Origin: Sulfurospirillum diekertiae
GTDB taxonomy: Bacteria > Campylobacterota > Campylobacteria > Campylobacterales > Sulfurospirillaceae
DNA length: 64,000 bases
Assembly (NCBI RefSeq): GCF_002162315.1
Contig: NZ_CP021416.1
Coordinates: 1,376,207-1,440,206, forward strand
Direction: 5' to 3'
Shown here in pieces: positions 25,267 to 32,680 of this stretch. The position numbers and the translations under genes are program-made. The notes under the pieces are model-generated. The model did no database searches, was not told the origin of the DNA, and saw only the letters and a program-made list of their open reading frames with translations. Position 1 is the stretch's first letter. Each line of letters begins with the position of its first letter.

Positions 25267-26596
25267 AGAGATTATCGAACGAATAGAGGGTGAAGCTACC
25301 TTAGAGCTTGAGTGGGACAACGAACAGGTCACCTTTGCCAAAATCAAATTTTTTAATTACCGTGGAATTGAAGAGATTTTGAAAAAGCGCCCTTTGCTCG
25401 ATGCATTAGCTTTAACGCCACGTGTATGCGGTATCTGTTCACATTCTCATGCTATCGCTTCAGTATTAGCGATTGAATCTATTTTTGAAAATCAAGGTGA
25501 ATCTTTACATGTAAGCCAAAAAGCCAAAGATATTCGTGAAATCGCACTGAACGCTGAGAAGATTCACAATCATATCAAATGGTATTTTTTCTCTATTTTG
25601 CCTGAACTCAAAAAGATTGCTGATTCAACGTATGAAGGGAATGCTTTTAAAGAGAAGCAGTGGTTTCAAGCGCAAAGTGCCATTATGGAAAGCCTAAAAA
25701 TGGGCGCTCATTTTACAGGTCAATGGCCTCATGGCTCTTTTGTAATGGCAGGCGGTGTGACGTGTGATCCACTCCAAAGTGATGTTGTAAGCGCAATTGG
25801 TTGTTTAGATTCTGTGATTTCATTTTGTGAAGAGCATTTTTATGGCATGCCTTTAGAAGAATTTTTGAGTTTTGATTCGGCTCTCCAAGTCATGTCAGTA
25901 CCTTCTGCACTCTCTTATGGCATTGATGAGATGCTCAAACTAGGATTTGATCGTTTAGGTAGAAGTTATGACCGCTTTTTAGCACTGGGAAAATCTTACC
26001 TATACGAAGGAAGCCTTAAAGCTTCCAAAACAGTTGTTCTAGGGGCAGATGTCAAATATGTACAGGAGAGTTTAGAACACACCTTCTTTGAAGATAAGCA
26101 CAAGGGGTATACTTATTCAAAAAGTGCTCAGTACAAAAAAAGCTATTGTGAAGTAGGGCCATTGGCACGTATGATGGTGGCAAAAGAGCCCTTGATGCGT
26201 GATTTTCATAGACGCTTTAAAGATGCAGCGCTCACACGCGTAGTAGCTCGTGCAGTAGAATGTGCCCATTTATTATCGCGTACCACGCAACTTCTCTCTA
26301 AGCTTAATCTAAATGAGCCCTCTTTTTATCCTCCCAAAAAAGATATTCACAGCATAAGTGGAGAGGGTGTAGGTATTGTTGAAGCACCAAGAGGAACGCT
26401 CATTCATCAGGTGAATGTTCGCAATGGAATCATTGAGTTATACAATATTATTACTCCTACTGTTTGGAATCTTGGAAATGGTAATCGTGAAAATCCTTCC
26501 ACCGCACAAAAGGCAATTATTGGTCTAAATTCATTTACCAAAGCCGATTTTATTCTGAAAAGTTTTGATGTATGCTCCGTCTGTACGACCCAATAA
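25253..26596 (+). CDS. hupL: [NiFe]-hydrogenase large subunit, cytoplasmic HupL-type with atypical C-terminus
   Basis: A 447-residue catalytic subunit. The N-terminal L1 motif, PRVCGICSHSHAIAS, supplies two of the four Ni-Fe cysteines. The C-terminal L2 motif is DVCSVCTTQ followed directly by stop. The two cysteines are kept, but the Pro of D-P-C and the closing His or Arg are missing, and there is no cleavable extension. Maturation without an endopeptidase is therefore predicted, as in H2-sensing hydrogenases. The gene overlaps hupS and ends the tetR-hupS-hupL operon. An energy-conserving or sensory function cannot be separated by sequence alone. A TTACATGTAA copy at 25505 encodes Leu-His-Val. 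Confidence 0.88.
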   Translation: MKITKEIIERIEGEATLELEWDNEQVTFAKIKFFNYRGIEEILKKRPLLDALALTPRVCGICSHSHAIASVLAIESIFENQGESLHVSQKAKDIREIALNAEKIHNHIKWYFFSILPELKKIADSTYEGNAFKEKQWFQAQSAIMESLKMGAHFTGQWPHGSFVMAGGVTCDPLQSDVVSAIGCLDSVISFCEEHFYGMPLEEFLSFDSALQVMSVPSALSYGIDEMLKLGFDRLGRSYDRFLALGKSYLYEGSLKASKTVVLGADVKYVQESLEHTFFEDKHKGYTYSKSAQYKKSYCEVGPLARMMVAKEPLMRDFHRRFKDAALTRVVARAVECAHLLSRTTQLLSKLNLNEPSFYPPKKDIHSISGEGVGIVEAPRGTLIHQVNVRNGIIELYNIITPTVWNLGNGNRENPSTAQKAIIGLNSFTKADFILKSFDVCSVCTTQ

Positions 26597-26838
26597 TCAG
26601 GTCATTATTGGTGTGACAATTTAGCCATTTTTAATATAATACACTTTTTATCTTCTTTCTTTGTTACATTTTTACTCTATTACTTTAAATTGCACTTAAT
26701 ATTGTCTGTTTTCTGCTTATTGTGAAATGTTTTTTGATTTAATTCTAAGTGAATAGTCATTCAGGTAAATAACTATTGTCTATTTACTGAATAATGCCTT
26801 AACTTTTTGATCTTGGAAAATTTACACAGGAGAGATTT
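26597..26838 (+). promoter_or_regulatory. Regulatory region upstream of hydA, with an imperfect dyad
   Basis: This 242-base gap, the longest non-coding stretch in the window, is very AT-rich and contains no gene. An imperfect inverted repeat, ATTCAGGTAAATA (26759-26771) and TATTTACTGAAT (26781-26792), pairs over 12 bases with one bulged G around a nine-base spacer. It lies 47-80 bases before the hydA ATG, near the expected promoter. A regulator such as NikR or a global H2/redox factor is possible, but I cannot match it to a known consensus. AGGAGAG is the hydA ribosome binding site. Confidence 0.45.
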
Positions 26839-27996
26839 ATGGAACACGCTAAACTGTACGAAAGGCTTGCTGAGCGACTTAGCAATCTTGAGAAGTTCCC
26901 CCGTATTAAGGAGGACAAATCTATTGCGGCACTAATGGAAGAACATGGAATTAGCCGTAGAGATTTTATGAAGTGGGCAGCAGGTGTCACTGCAATGTTG
27001 TCTTTACCTTCAGAATTTACACCACTTATGGCGCAAGCTGCTGAATTAACAGATCGTTTGCCTGTTATTTGGTTGCATATGGCAGAATGTACGGGCTGTA
27101 GTGAGAGTTTGCTTCGAACAGACGCTCCAACAATCGATAGTTTGATTTTTGATCATATCTCATTAGAGTATCATGAAACTTTGATGGTTGCTTGTGGTTG
27201 GCAGGCTGAGCACAATTTAGAGAGTGCTATTGAAAAATATAAAGGTAAATACATTTTAATGGTTGAAGGTGGTATTCCTGCAGGAAGCAGTGAATTCTTC
27301 TTAACCGTTGGACCGCATGGCCAAACAGGTCAAAAAAGTGCACAAAAAGCAGCAGATTCTGCAGCAGCTATTTTTGCTATTGGCTCTTGTTCAAGTTTTG
27401 GTGGTATTCAAGCGGCTCATCCAAATCCTACCAATGCACAACCACTTAGTAAAGTAACCAATAAACCTGTTATTAATGTTCCAGGCTGTCCTCCAAGTGA
27501 GAAAAATATTGTCGGTAACGTACTTCACTATATTCTTTTTGGCACACTTCCAGCACTTGATGCATACAATCGTCCAAAATGGGCTTATGGTTTTAGAATT
27601 CATGACCTTTGCGAAAGACGTGGTCACTTTGACGCGGGCGAGTTCGTACAAGAATTTGGCGATGCTGGTGCAAAAAAAGGTTTCTGTCTTTATAAAGTAG
27701 GTTGTAAAGGTCCTTATACTTTTAATAACTGTTCACGTGAGAGATTTAACCAACATACTTCTTGGCCAGTTCAAGCAGGTCACGGCTGTATTGGCTGTTC
27801 AGAACCAGGTTTCTGGGACAATATGGGACCATTTGAAGAGCCATTAGGTGATAGACTTTATAAAACAGTTTATGGCGATGGTGCTGATAAAACTGCTGAT
27901 AAAGTTGGTGTTGCGCTTCTCACTGCAACTGCGGTAGGTATTGCGGCTCATGCGGCAATTGCTGCGGTTAAGGGCAGTGGAAAAACTGAAGAATAA
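26839..27996 (+). CDS. hydA: Membrane-bound [NiFe]-hydrogenase small subunit (Tat-exported)
   Basis: A 385-residue precursor. The twin-arginine motif SRRDFMKWAAG is at about residues 39-49 after a long helical n-region, followed by a hydrophobic stretch ending MAQAAEL. Cluster ligands lie in AECTGCSESLLR (proximal), GSCSSFGG, NVPGCPPSE, HDLCERRGHFDAGEF and VGCKGPYTFNNC, and in GHGCIGCSEPGFWD. A C-terminal helix (VALLTATAVGIAAHAAIAAV) anchors it in the membrane on the periplasmic side. It passes electrons from HydB to the cytochrome b HydC. This is the group 1 respiratory uptake hydrogenase known from Wolinella, Helicobacter and Campylobacter. Confidence 0.96.
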   Translation: MEHAKLYERLAERLSNLEKFPRIKEDKSIAALMEEHGISRRDFMKWAAGVTAMLSLPSEFTPLMAQAAELTDRLPVIWLHMAECTGCSESLLRTDAPTIDSLIFDHISLEYHETLMVACGWQAEHNLESAIEKYKGKYILMVEGGIPAGSSEFFLTVGPHGQTGQKSAQKAADSAAAIFAIGSCSSFGGIQAAHPNPTNAQPLSKVTNKPVINVPGCPPSEKNIVGNVLHYILFGTLPALDAYNRPKWAYGFRIHDLCERRGHFDAGEFVQEFGDAGAKKGFCLYKVGCKGPYTFNNCSRERFNQHTSWPVQAGHGCIGCSEPGFWDNMGPFEEPLGDRLYKTVYGDGADKTADKVGVALLTATAVGIAAHAAIAAVKGSGKTEE

Positions 27997-28011
27997 GAGA
28001 AGGATAAGTAA

Positions 28012-29760
28012 ATGAGTAAAAGAATCGTAGTAGATCCAATCACCAGAATTGAAGGACACTTAAGAGTTGAAGTTATTGTAGATGATAACAACGTTGTTAC
28101 AGAAGCATACTCTTCTTCAACACTTTGGAGAGGTATTGAAACTATCCTTAAAGGCAGAGATCCAAGAGATGCTGGTTTTATGGTACAAAGAATTTGTGGT
28201 GTTTGTACATACTCTCACTATAAAGCAGGTATTATGGCAGTTGAGAATGCTCTAGGAATTGAGCCTCCTCTTAATGCAAAACTAACACGTACATTGATGA
28301 ACAATGCACTTTTCTTGCATGATCACGTTGTACACTTCTATCATCTTCATGGACTTGATTGGGTTGATGTTGTTTCAGCGCTTAAAGCAGATCCACGTAA
28401 AGCTGCGGAAGAGGCATTTAAATACACAGACTCTCCTGTTGCATGCGGTGCAGACATCCTTATGGCAACTCAAAAAAGAGTAGCGGAATTTGTTAAAAAA
28501 GGAAATCTTGGACCATTCGCTAATGCGTATTGGGGACATGCAACCTACAAATTAACACCAGAGCAAAACTTAATTGCTGTTTCTCACTACCTTAAAGCAC
28601 TTGAACTTCAAAGAACTGCTGCACAAATGATGGCTATCTTTGGTGCAAAACAACCACATCCACAAAGCTTAACCGTTGGTGGTGTAACGTGTGTTATGGA
28701 TCTTCAAGACCCAGCTCGTTTGGGTGAATATATGACGAAATTTAAAGAGATGGCAGACTTTGTAAATCATGCTTACTATCCTGATGTTGTTATGGCTGGA
28801 CTTGCTTATTCAAAAGAGCCAAGTGTCACAGGTGGTTTGGGTGTTGCAAATCTCTTTACTGAAAAAGAGTTCCAAATTAATGCCAAAGACTTCTTGTTTG
28901 AGAGTGGTGTTATGATGGGTGAAGATGTGGTTAATTTAATCACTGGCAAACCATTTAAAGTTCAAACATTGGATGAGAGTAAAATCACTGAAGAAGCAAC
29001 ACGTTCTTGGTATAAAGATAACGCTGCATATCATCCATACGAGGGTCGTCAAGAGCCTAATTATACTGGCTTTAAAGATGCACAAACTGTTAATGATAAA
29101 GGTGAGCTTGCTGCAACTAAAGTTATTGATGAAAATGGTAAATATACATGGGTTAAAGCTCCTCGTTATGATGGTAAACCACTTCAAGTTGGACCATTGG
29201 CAAATATCGTTATTAACTATGCGCTTGGTAACAAACGCGTTAAAGTCGTCGTTGATAAATTCTTGAAAGATACAGGACTTCCTATTACTGCTGTAGCTTC
29301 AACACTCGGTCGAACAGCATGTCGTATGATTGAAGCCAAAGTTGTAGCTGATAACGGTATGGAAGCATTTACTTCATTGATTAATAATCTTAAAGTTGAT
29401 GATGCTACCTGTGCAAGCTATAAAATCGACAAAAATAAAGAGTACAAAGGTCGCTATATTGGACATGTTCCTCGTGGTGTTCTTAGTCACTGGGTTAAAA
29501 TCAAAAATGGCGTGATTGAAAACTACCAAGCAGTTGTTCCAACAACTTGGAATGCAAGTCCAAAAGACGCTAAAGGTGTTAGAGGATCTTATGAAGAGTC
29601 TTTAATTGGTTTAAAGATCACTGATCTTTCTCAACCGCTTGAAATTGTAAGAATCATCCACTCTTATGATCCATGTCTTGCATGTGCTGTACATGTAATG
29701 GATACAAAAGGGAATGAGATGAGCAGTTATAAGGTCAATGTTAACGGCGCGTCTTGCTAA
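28012..29760 (+). CDS. hydB: Membrane-bound [NiFe]-hydrogenase large subunit
   Basis: A 582-residue catalytic subunit with N-terminal RITRIEGHLRVEV-type signature (here DPITRIEGHLRVEV), L1 motif RICGVCTYSHYKAG and L2 motif DPCLACAVH. After the histidine, a 21-residue tail ending NGASC is present, to be removed by HydD once nickel is inserted. It oxidises H2 in the periplasm, carried out through the Tat system with HydA. It starts 15 bases after hydA, with AGAAGGA as ribosome binding site. A near-match of the iterated palindrome (GTACATGTAA) covers the codons of the cleavage-site His. Confidence 0.97.
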   Translation: MSKRIVVDPITRIEGHLRVEVIVDDNNVVTEAYSSSTLWRGIETILKGRDPRDAGFMVQRICGVCTYSHYKAGIMAVENALGIEPPLNAKLTRTLMNNALFLHDHVVHFYHLHGLDWVDVVSALKADPRKAAEEAFKYTDSPVACGADILMATQKRVAEFVKKGNLGPFANAYWGHATYKLTPEQNLIAVSHYLKALELQRTAAQMMAIFGAKQPHPQSLTVGGVTCVMDLQDPARLGEYMTKFKEMADFVNHAYYPDVVMAGLAYSKEPSVTGGLGVANLFTEKEFQINAKDFLFESGVMMGEDVVNLITGKPFKVQTLDESKITEEATRSWYKDNAAYHPYEGRQEPNYTGFKDAQTVNDKGELAATKVIDENGKYTWVKAPRYDGKPLQVGPLANIVINYALGNKRVKVVVDKFLKDTGLPITAVASTLGRTACRMIEAKVVADNGMEAFTSLINNLKVDDATCASYKIDKNKEYKGRYIGHVPRGVLSHWVKIKNGVIENYQAVVPTTWNASPKDAKGVRGSYEESLIGLKITDLSQPLEIVRIIHSYDPCLACAVHVMDTKGNEMSSYKVNVNGASC

Positions 29761-29780
29761 AAGCGAAAGGGAGTCTAACA

Positions 29781-30458
29781 ATGAAAAGAAATGTAGAATT
29801 TGAGTTCTCAGCAGGGCTTCGTTGGACGCACTGGCTAAGGGCAATTGCTATTTTTGTATTAACGGTGACAGGGTTTTATTTGGCCTATGTATTCATCGCT
29901 CCTGAATCATCAGATGAGCCTATCCTCTTCTTGAATGCAAAGTTCAGAATGTGGCATGAAATTGCAGGGTTTTTATTGATTGCAATTACACTTTACAAAA
30001 CGTACCTTTTTTGCCTTGATGGTATTAGTTCAAAAGAGAGAGTATCGTTTGTAGATTTCATCAGTCCGAAGATATGGTTTCAACAGCTTAAATATTACCT
30101 TTTTATGGGAGAACATCCTCATTTAAAAGGTGTCTATAATCCGTTGCAATTTATCGCTTATGTGGGACTTTATGCAATGATTTTTATCATCAGCTTAACA
30201 GGTCTCATTTTGTATGTCAATTGTTATCAAGGTGGCGGTATTGGTCTCTTCTTATATGACTATATGCGTCCAATCGAAGCAATGATGGGTGGACTCGCAA
30301 TGGTTAGAGAAATTCACCACATTGTTATGTGGGGTATTTTGATCTTCTTACCAATTCATATCTATATGGCAATCTTTAACTCAATCATGGGTAAAGAGGG
30401 CTCTTTGGATGCGATTTTCAGTGGTTATAAGTTTCTTAAACACGATCCAAAACACTAA
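29781..30458 (+). CDS. hydC: Hydrogenase cytochrome b subunit
   Basis: A 225-residue di-heme membrane protein with four main hydrophobic helices. Candidate heme ligands are the His residues in LRWTHWLRA, MWHEIAGF and EIHHIVMWGILIFLPIHIYM. It transfers electrons from HydA to menaquinone and, in Wolinella, contributes to membrane potential generation. The ATG at 29781 (MKRNVEFEF) has AAGGGAG seven bases upstream; an earlier in-frame codon at 29754 lies inside hydB and is rejected. Confidence 0.95.
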   Translation: MKRNVEFEFSAGLRWTHWLRAIAIFVLTVTGFYLAYVFIAPESSDEPILFLNAKFRMWHEIAGFLLIAITLYKTYLFCLDGISSKERVSFVDFISPKIWFQQLKYYLFMGEHPHLKGVYNPLQFIAYVGLYAMIFIISLTGLILYVNCYQGGGIGLFLYDYMRPIEAMMGGLAMVREIHHIVMWGILIFLPIHIYMAIFNSIMGKEGSLDAIFSGYKFLKHDPKH

Positions 30459-30470
30459 GAGAGTTTTTAC

Positions 30471-31010
30471 TTGAAAGTGTTGATTTTAGGCATTGGCAAT
30501 GTGATGTTCTCCGACGAAGGCGTCGGAGTTCATCTTTGCCGTCTTGTTGAACAAAAATATGCGTTTTCTTCTCCCGAACATACCCTTACCTTTATTGATG
30601 GTGGTACACTAGCGGAGCGTTTAATTCCCATTATTGCTGAGTATGACTATGTCATTGTATTAGATTGTGTTGATACAAGAGATGGAGAAATTGGAGATGT
30701 TTATTTCTTCGATTTTGAAAATGTTCCTAATACAATCACATGGCAAGGGAGTGTTCATGAAGTCGAGATGCTTCAAACACTTAATATGATGGATATGGTA
30801 GGAGATCGTCCTCCTACAAAAATTATTGGTATAATTCCAGAAGTTATAGAAGATACAACGTTACAACTTACAGATGCTGTCGTCAAAGGCAGTGGTATTA
30901 TGGAAAATGTTTTACTAAAACATTTGAGTGAACTTGGATTTACATATCAGCAAATCAGTGATATTGACATCCAAAGTGTGGCAAATACGTCCTGTTTGGG
31001 GGATCGATGA
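30471..31010 (+). CDS. hydD: Hydrogenase maturation endopeptidase
   Basis: A 179-residue HyaD/HybD-type protease. It starts with VLILGIGNVMFSDEGVGVHL, which contains the first nickel-contacting acidic residue, has YVIVLDCVDT with the second acidic residue and GSVHEVEMLQTL with the conserved His. It removes the C-terminal peptide from HydB. The start is TTG at 30471; no better codon lies near the first strand. The stop overlaps the hydE start by four bases. Confidence 0.94.
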   Translation: MKVLILGIGNVMFSDEGVGVHLCRLVEQKYAFSSPEHTLTFIDGGTLAERLIPIIAEYDYVIVLDCVDTRDGEIGDVYFFDFENVPNTITWQGSVHEVEMLQTLNMMDMVGDRPPTKIIGIIPEVIEDTTLQLTDAVVKGSGIMENVLLKHLSELGFTYQQISDIDIQSVANTSCLGDR

Positions 31011-32680
31011 TTTTAGCATTTGAGTTTAATTATATATCACATAATGGTATTTTAGAAAATTTATTGAAAGACATTGCAAATGATTTTGGTATTGTACATA
31101 AAATTATACGTAAAGAATCGATTGTAACACTGTTTGTTGATGCCGATGAAGTTCGTTTAGGCGCTTTTGCAGACACTCTTTCTTCTTCGCTTCCATTGTC
31201 TATCTTTTTTAAGTCTTCCAGTGTTGAAGTTTTAGAAAGCATGTCTGAGGAAGAAGAAGTATTGCCATCAATGGCATATACCGTAGAATTTACACCTAAA
31301 ATTTTAGCTTCAGTGGATGCACCAAGTTCTCCTCAGTATCTTTCTCCTTTTGTTGTTGTACCAAAAGATGCGTCTATTCATCTTGTACATGAGGGGAAAA
31401 ATCTTTTACATGTAAACATGACAGAAGGCTATGAATCGCTTTATGAAAAAGTTTCTGAACTGATTGTTGCAGGTGAAAATATAGCCATCCAAACTAAAAA
31501 TGGCCATTTTGTTTTTGGCAAAATTGAAAACATCTCTGCATGTTCTCATGTTGTATTTCCTGAAGTGATTGCAACGGATTTATCGGTTGTTGAGCGTATG
31601 GTTGTCAGTAGAGAAAATGAGATCAAAGCGCTTGCCTCTTTAGAGCGCCCTTCAATTCGTTTTAAAGTAAATGCACTGTTCGCACAAAAAGAGATTTTTC
31701 AAGAAGCTCGCGTCATGTTAAGACTTGCAGATGATCTTTTCTTGTATCAACTCTCTAAACGACTCTTTGCAAAAGGGGTTCATTTCCTTTTTAAAGCTTC
31801 TCCTAAAGAGTGTCAAAGTCTGTACAGCGTTGATTATGAACAAACTTTGAAAGCGCTAGAGCCATTAGTGGTAAGTGTCCTTGAAAATGGGACTATTTTA
31901 ATTGTTCAAGGTAAAAGTTATGCTTCTGAGGCGCTCAAAGGAAGTTTGAAAAAATTTGATGAACCTTCCCATGCAGCATTGGCTTCTATTTTACAAGAGC
32001 ATAAGCTTTTTGATACAGCGTTGAGCTGTTTTTATTTTAGTCGAACTCATAATGATCGTGTCATGCACTACTCCAAAGAAAATGGCATGCTTAATCTTGT
32101 GGAAATTTTACTGCCAAGTTCATTTACTGAGCTTTTTGCAGAAATTGAGAGAAGTAGTCCTAGTGCTGAGCGTCTGGTTGCAAGTTATAAGGAACAGTTT
32201 CCTGAACTGTACGAAAAAGCGATTCATACAGTTATTCCAAACACATTACCAAAGAGTATTTATTCCCTTTGGAAAATTGTAGCAGTCGTACTAGGCATTA
32301 GCGATAATTTTGATCGCGCTGCTGAACAACTCATTGAAAATGCCGAAGATTTTGGTGGTCAAAAAGGTCCACGAATTGACTATTATTTGGAAAAAGAGGA
32401 TGCACTCAGTTCTGATTTGAATTATGTTAGATTGCTCCGCAGTGGTATGAGTTACAAACTCGCTGGAACGGACACAATAACATTGAGTTTTGGTTGTATG
32501 GAAAGTCTCTCTTTTTTCCTCTCCGATATGGCTGATTCTCACAAAGATAATCTTACTTCAAGTAAAATTGCTTTGTGTGGTTCACTGTTTGGCTATAAAC
32601 GTTTTACAGAGATGCTTTCAAAAAACATCAAGCCAAATCATACGATCTGTTTGAATAAAGAATTGCCGATTGATCAGTAA
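31007..32680 (+). CDS. hydE: Hydrogenase-associated protein HydE, a HypF-like paralogue without catalytic motifs
   Basis: A 557-residue cytoplasmic protein between hydD and hypF, in the position named hydE in Wolinella and Helicobacter; its biochemical role is not settled. I see similarity to the neighbouring HypF. LWKIVAVVLGISDNFDRAAE in HydE parallels LFDAVAVLCGMEGNVSYDGE in HypF, and the C-terminal SKIALCGSLFGYKRFTEML parallels YPIVLGGGVFQNRTLMEQI. The acylphosphatase loop and zinc-finger cysteines of HypF are missing. A scaffold or accessory role in HydAB maturation is inferred. A TTACATGTAA copy at 31406 encodes Leu-His-Val. Confidence 0.78.
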   Translation: MILAFEFNYISHNGILENLLKDIANDFGIVHKIIRKESIVTLFVDADEVRLGAFADTLSSSLPLSIFFKSSSVEVLESMSEEEEVLPSMAYTVEFTPKILASVDAPSSPQYLSPFVVVPKDASIHLVHEGKNLLHVNMTEGYESLYEKVSELIVAGENIAIQTKNGHFVFGKIENISACSHVVFPEVIATDLSVVERMVVSRENEIKALASLERPSIRFKVNALFAQKEIFQEARVMLRLADDLFLYQLSKRLFAKGVHFLFKASPKECQSLYSVDYEQTLKALEPLVVSVLENGTILIVQGKSYASEALKGSLKKFDEPSHAALASILQEHKLFDTALSCFYFSRTHNDRVMHYSKENGMLNLVEILLPSSFTELFAEIERSSPSAERLVASYKEQFPELYEKAIHTVIPNTLPKSIYSLWKIVAVVLGISDNFDRAAEQLIENAEDFGGQKGPRIDYYLEKEDALSSDLNYVRLLRSGMSYKLAGTDTITLSFGCMESLSFFLSDMADSHKDNLTSSKIALCGSLFGYKRFTEMLSKNIKPNHTICLNKELPIDQ

